Source of the DNA: Ophiothrix spiculata
Lineage: Eukaryota > Echinodermata > Ophiuroidea > Amphilepidida > Ophiotrichidae
Reading direction: 5' to 3' (one strand)
Length of the DNA: 35,974 bases
Assembly: GCA_000969725.1 (NCBI GenBank)
Contig: JXSR01S005783.1
A program made the position numbers and the translations under genes. The notes beneath the pieces were generated by a model that did not search any database, had not been told where the DNA came from, and worked only from the letters and a program-made list of their open reading frames with translations. Positions 32,544 to 35,974 of this stretch are shown here, piece by piece (positions within the stretch are counted from its first letter, which is position 1; each line of letters opens with the position of its first letter).

Positions 32544-33261
32544 TTAAGGGGCCTGTTAAGGCTTTTTTCATCAATTTTTATTGCTCTGTAACTCAGCAAA
32601 GGATAATTAGATTCAAATAAAAGTATACATTTCTAGAAGCGGATTTGCATACTGAACATGATGGTCAGGTCATTTTTGGACCAAAATGCGTAATTTTGGA
32701 CCTAGGGTCCAAAAATCATGTTTTGGGCCCAAAATTTTACGGGAAAGCTAACTAAATTTTGCTTCTGTAAAATTTTTTAGAAAGCAATATCTGGGATCGC
32801 TTTTCTCAAATTTTTGATTTTTTTCTTAGTTTTTGAGATATCGCCAAAAATTGGTCCAAAAAATGTCAAAAATCCCACTCCTGACACCATTTTTGGCAAA
32901 ATATGCCACATTTTGACCTATTTTTGGCAATATTTCAAAAAATAAGATAAAAATCAAAAATTTGAGAAATGCGTTCCTAGATATTGCTTTCTAGATTCTA
33001 AAAAGTAAAATGGTTTAAAATTTTACCAAAGCAAAATTTAGATAGCTTTCCCGTAAATTTTTGGGCCAAAAACACGATTTTTTGACCTTTTTTGGACCTT
33101 AGGGCAATAATTTTATATTTTGGTCCAAAAATAAGCTGACCATCATTTTCAGTATGCAAATCCACTTCTAGAAATGTATACTTTGATTGGATTTAATTAT
33201 TCGTCGCTGAGTTACAGTCCATAACCCATTTCTGAAAATGAAGGCTTAACAGGGCCCTTAA
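32544..33261. mobile_element. 718-bp foldback element, TTAA-flanked
   Basis: TTAAGGGGCCTGTTAAGGCT / GCTTAACAGGGCCCTTAA ends with long arms (GTATACATTTCTAGAAG, GCATACTGAACATGATGGTC and their inverses). Interior rich in TTTTGGACC / GGTCCAAAA. Similar design to 8892-9585, with a shared AAAGTATACATTTC stretch at similar distance from the end. Confidence 0.9.
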
Positions 33262-33263
33262 AT

Positions 33264-33498
33264 CGTTGTGCGAGTGCAAGAAAGTCGTATTTGTAATGGC
33301 TGCTTTATGTAATTTTTATTCAACAACTTATCATTTAGAATGCAAAAATTTCTTCATATTTTCTCTGCCATATGTCAGAGGTTCTTGAGATGGTTCTAGA
33401 GCCACTGACCAAAGACTGGACATTAACCAATGTGCAATGCAATTTTTTTGAGAAGTGGCAGCTATTGCAGATACAACTTTCTTGCACTCGCATAACGA
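33264..33498. mobile_element. MITE with TCGTTGTGCGAGTGCAAGAA ends, copy 1
   Basis: Right end TTCTTGCACTCGCATAACGA is its inverse. Abuts the TTAA foldback. GTCAGAGGTTCTTGAGA lies in the middle. Confidence 0.85.
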
Positions 33499-34017
33499 AA
33501 TGTGATGGGGAACATTGAAAGGTACATCTTTGGTCCAAAGTCAAATTGAGTTATTGGTATAGATGGTCAGATTGTATATTCCCCTTTAATACGGTACCAA
33601 ATTTTTGTTTTAGTTCAAAGTTAGAGTCAAAAACATAACCAAGATCAGACTATGACAACCATATTATAACTGCCAAATAACAAGCTTTACAGTTTAAACT
33701 TTCAAATGTCCAAAATATAGAAAAATTATTAAGTCCAAGTTTGAGCTAGAAGTAACAGAAAATGGAAGTATTTTGTGCTAATGACCGCGGCATGGATATT
33801 TTTGAGCAGGAAATGAATTTGACATGGTCATAAAATCTCATAATTTTAATATTCTAATACTTTTTCATACTAAACAGGTTTTTTTTTGAAAATGTATACT
33901 TCAAAAGAACCAAATTTCACTTGATTTAGAAAACAACCTCCCATCCTTTTTCAGTCATTTTTACTTCTGACATCCATAAATCCAAATGATGAACCTTTCG
34001 GTGTGCTACTAAACAAA

Positions 34018-34292
34018 TCGTTATGTGAGTGCAAGAAAGTCGTATCTGCAATGGCTGCCCTAAGTTATTTTTATTTTTATTTTATACTATGTCACAAGAA
34101 TGTGAAAAATCCCTCACAAATTCTCTGTCTTATGTCAGTGGTTCTTGAAATAGTTCTTCAGGTGATGGTGTCACCTGAAGAACCACATTTCAAGAACCAC
34201 TGACCCAAGATCGGAGATTAGACAGTGTGCAATCCAAATTTATGACAAATGGCAGCTATTGCATATACAACTTTCTTGCACTCACATGACGA
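34018..34292. mobile_element. MITE of the same family, copy 2, with central palindrome
   Basis: TCGTTATGTGAGTGCAAGAA to TTCTTGCACTCACATGACGA. The centre (34134-34203) is itself a palindrome: CAGTGGTTCTTGAAATAG, then TTCTTCAGGTGA and TCACCTGAAGAA, then the inverse. It is longer than copy 1 because of this inner foldback. Confidence 0.85.
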
Positions 34293-34870
34293 AATAAATC
34301 TCCTTAAAAAGTCGTGTCGTATCTTAATCTTCAAATTCAGATTTATTTCATCAAGGTATTTAATATAACTAATTTATTAATAGTAATATTAGTACTGTTT
34401 TGATATTATTTACTATAATATACAATAAATTACTAGATCCAAAATGTATCGCTCCAAACAGACAAAATTTTGTGTTACAACCCAAGTGATTTTTTTTAAA
34501 TAATTGGTGTACATAAATTTACCAAAAATGTGGTATATTCTTATTGGTTCTTCTAATGTATACCAATCATATACCAGCTTCAGTTGTGTTAAAATGTGTT
34601 ATTTTGAATTTTTTTAGAATTATTATATTGTCAAAAATCCAAGATGGTGGCTGCCACATGCTCTGACAAACAAAGTTGCAAAAGTCTGTTTTAAGATTAT
34701 TCTATCGGCACAAAACATTCACGGAGGTATTCTAAAGATAATTGTAGTTCATTTATCTGTTAGGGTTGTGGATGTCAACCACTTAGCTATAAATTGACTA
34801 AATGACTTCCAAAATTTTGTCTGCATGTGATCCTTATATATGGAGATTCAATTGATCATCTTGTGAGATA
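34293..34870. other. AT-rich, nothing recognised
   Basis: No coding or RNA signal seen. Confidence 0.5.
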
Positions 34871-35094
34871 GTCATATAGACCAGTTGACTTAATTTTGTT
34901 ATAGTTTTTCCCAGCAGTATGTGTGTGCAGCATGCTTTGTTGACCGTACTTTCAAAAATCCCACTTTACCATGTCTTTCTATGCAATCATTCAATTGGGG
35001 TGGGAATTATCAAGACTTACAATTTAGTTCCTGAATAATGTACGCTCCTTCTGCCGGGCAAAACAGTTACAATTGAGGGCATGGGTCAACTGGT

Positions 35095-35280
35095 CTATAT
35101 CCCATATCTATAATTGACATACTCCTGCCGTTGATGGGGTAAATCCACAGAATTGGACGGGGAATCGGAACTCAGAACGAGGCCAAGTGTGATCTCGCTC
35201 TGAGTTCCGTTCCCCGTCCGATTCTGTGGATTTACCCCATCAACGACAGGAGTATGTCAATTATTGATATGGTCTATAGG
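35095..35280. repeat. 186-bp near-perfect hairpin palindrome
   Basis: Arms 35095-35181 and 35194-35280 (GTTGATGGGGTAAATCCACA, GGACGGGG, GAACTCAGA and inverses) are about 90% identical around a 12-nt loop. Flanking TATAGACCAGTTGAC (about 34876) and GTCAACTGGTCTATA (about 35085) form a second, overlapping inverted pair. Confidence 0.88.
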
Positions 35281-35974
35281 TCTAGGAACTAGGATTAGAC
35301 TCTGACATCAGGTACTGTCAAATGACAAGGCCTGGATTTAAAATATATATATATTTGTTAAAATAATTTCACAGTATGAAAGTAACATCAGTAAACATAC
35401 TAATTTGCAATTATTATTTAACATATAAGCCACCTATAAAAATACTGATTTGGTTCTTTAAGATATTGTTTTGAATTAAGGCGGAAAAAAAAACATGTTT
35501 GTTCCTGGTAACATGCTTGAAAAGTACAATGCTATTTGCGCTTTATTATTTATTATTTTTTACTTTTCGAAAATGCAATGCGATATGCTTTTTTCTTTTT
35601 TTTTTACAAAAAATACTAACTTGATCAGCTGATATTCAGACTGTAAAGCCACTAACATCAACACGCATGCATTCATATTACTTTGACCCAAATCTTTATC
35701 TCAAGAGCATATATATTCGTACTTGTTCCACCGTTGTATGACTGTAAATTCTTTATCGGGTAATATGGTTGTGGATCAGTTTTGAGCCAGTATCTTAGGT
35801 CGTGTTCACACATATTATATGACCGGCTCTAGAGCGAGACAACATAGCAGTTACGTTCACACTGGGACAAGACTTGCGCATTAAAACTAGTGGTGCGTCA
35901 CTTTTGGTCACGAGCAAGACACTTTCTATAATTGCGTTCACACTGAGAATTTGGTCATGAGTGGCTCACAAGCG
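35281..35974. other. AT-rich right end, no gene recognised
   Basis: Repeated GTTCACACTG / GTTCACAC strings near 35810-35945 suggest the start of another dispersed repeat cut by the window edge. Confidence 0.4.

Overview
This is eukaryotic, intron-rich, AT-rich genomic DNA with two assembly gaps (11040-11855 and 25753-25952). Organism: very probably an invertebrate deuterostome such as an echinoderm or hemichordate. I infer this from compact exons in long introns crowded with short non-autonomous transposons, tRNA-derived SINEs and foldback elements, and from the protein sequences. The species cannot be fixed from the sequence alone.

Two genes are supported, arranged head to head. On the plus strand is a complete five-exon ZNHIT3 gene (23069-27341; 158 codons plus stop; all splice phases fit). 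It encodes a small HIT-type zinc-finger protein, a family linked to box C/D snoRNP assembly and nuclear-receptor co-activation. On the minus strand, starting at 21964 and running leftward for at least 16 kb, is a gene whose exons at 21812-21964, 16035-16317, 13355-13480 and 5622-5748 join in frame. Its first two exons form a Nudix fold in which the catalytic Nudix box is lost, so it is a predicted pseudoenzyme. The third and fourth exons add a helical tail that faintly resembles the start of recoverin-type EF-hand proteins. The 1.1 kb between the two start codons (21965-23068) is presumably a shared divergent promoter and holds a perfect 20-bp inverted repeat.

The most unusual structure is at about 4545-5680. 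The 3' part of the fourth exon of the Nudix-like gene, with its splice donor, has been amplified into a tandem array with a period of about 133 bp. Most units keep an exon-like 54-nt core (18 codons) with an AG on its 5' side and a GT on its 3' side, so each could be spliced in without changing the frame. Six of the eight extra units are open. The most distal two carry a stop and a 1-nt insertion.

The rest is mainly mobile-element debris. It includes large TTAA-flanked foldbacks (8892-9585, 32544-33261), a 1-kb mariner-like inverted-repeat element (31180-32203), and a family of foldbacks rich in GGTCGG-type motifs. There are CGCGAAA-type MITEs, tandem MITEs in ZNHIT3 intron 1, LINE reverse-transcriptase remnants (2226-2760 and 27355-27405), two SINE copies, and several clear nested insertions. 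One insertion (11911-13064) carries five copies of a roughly 150-200 bp repeat packed with TGACCTTGA motifs, which match extended nuclear-receptor half-sites.
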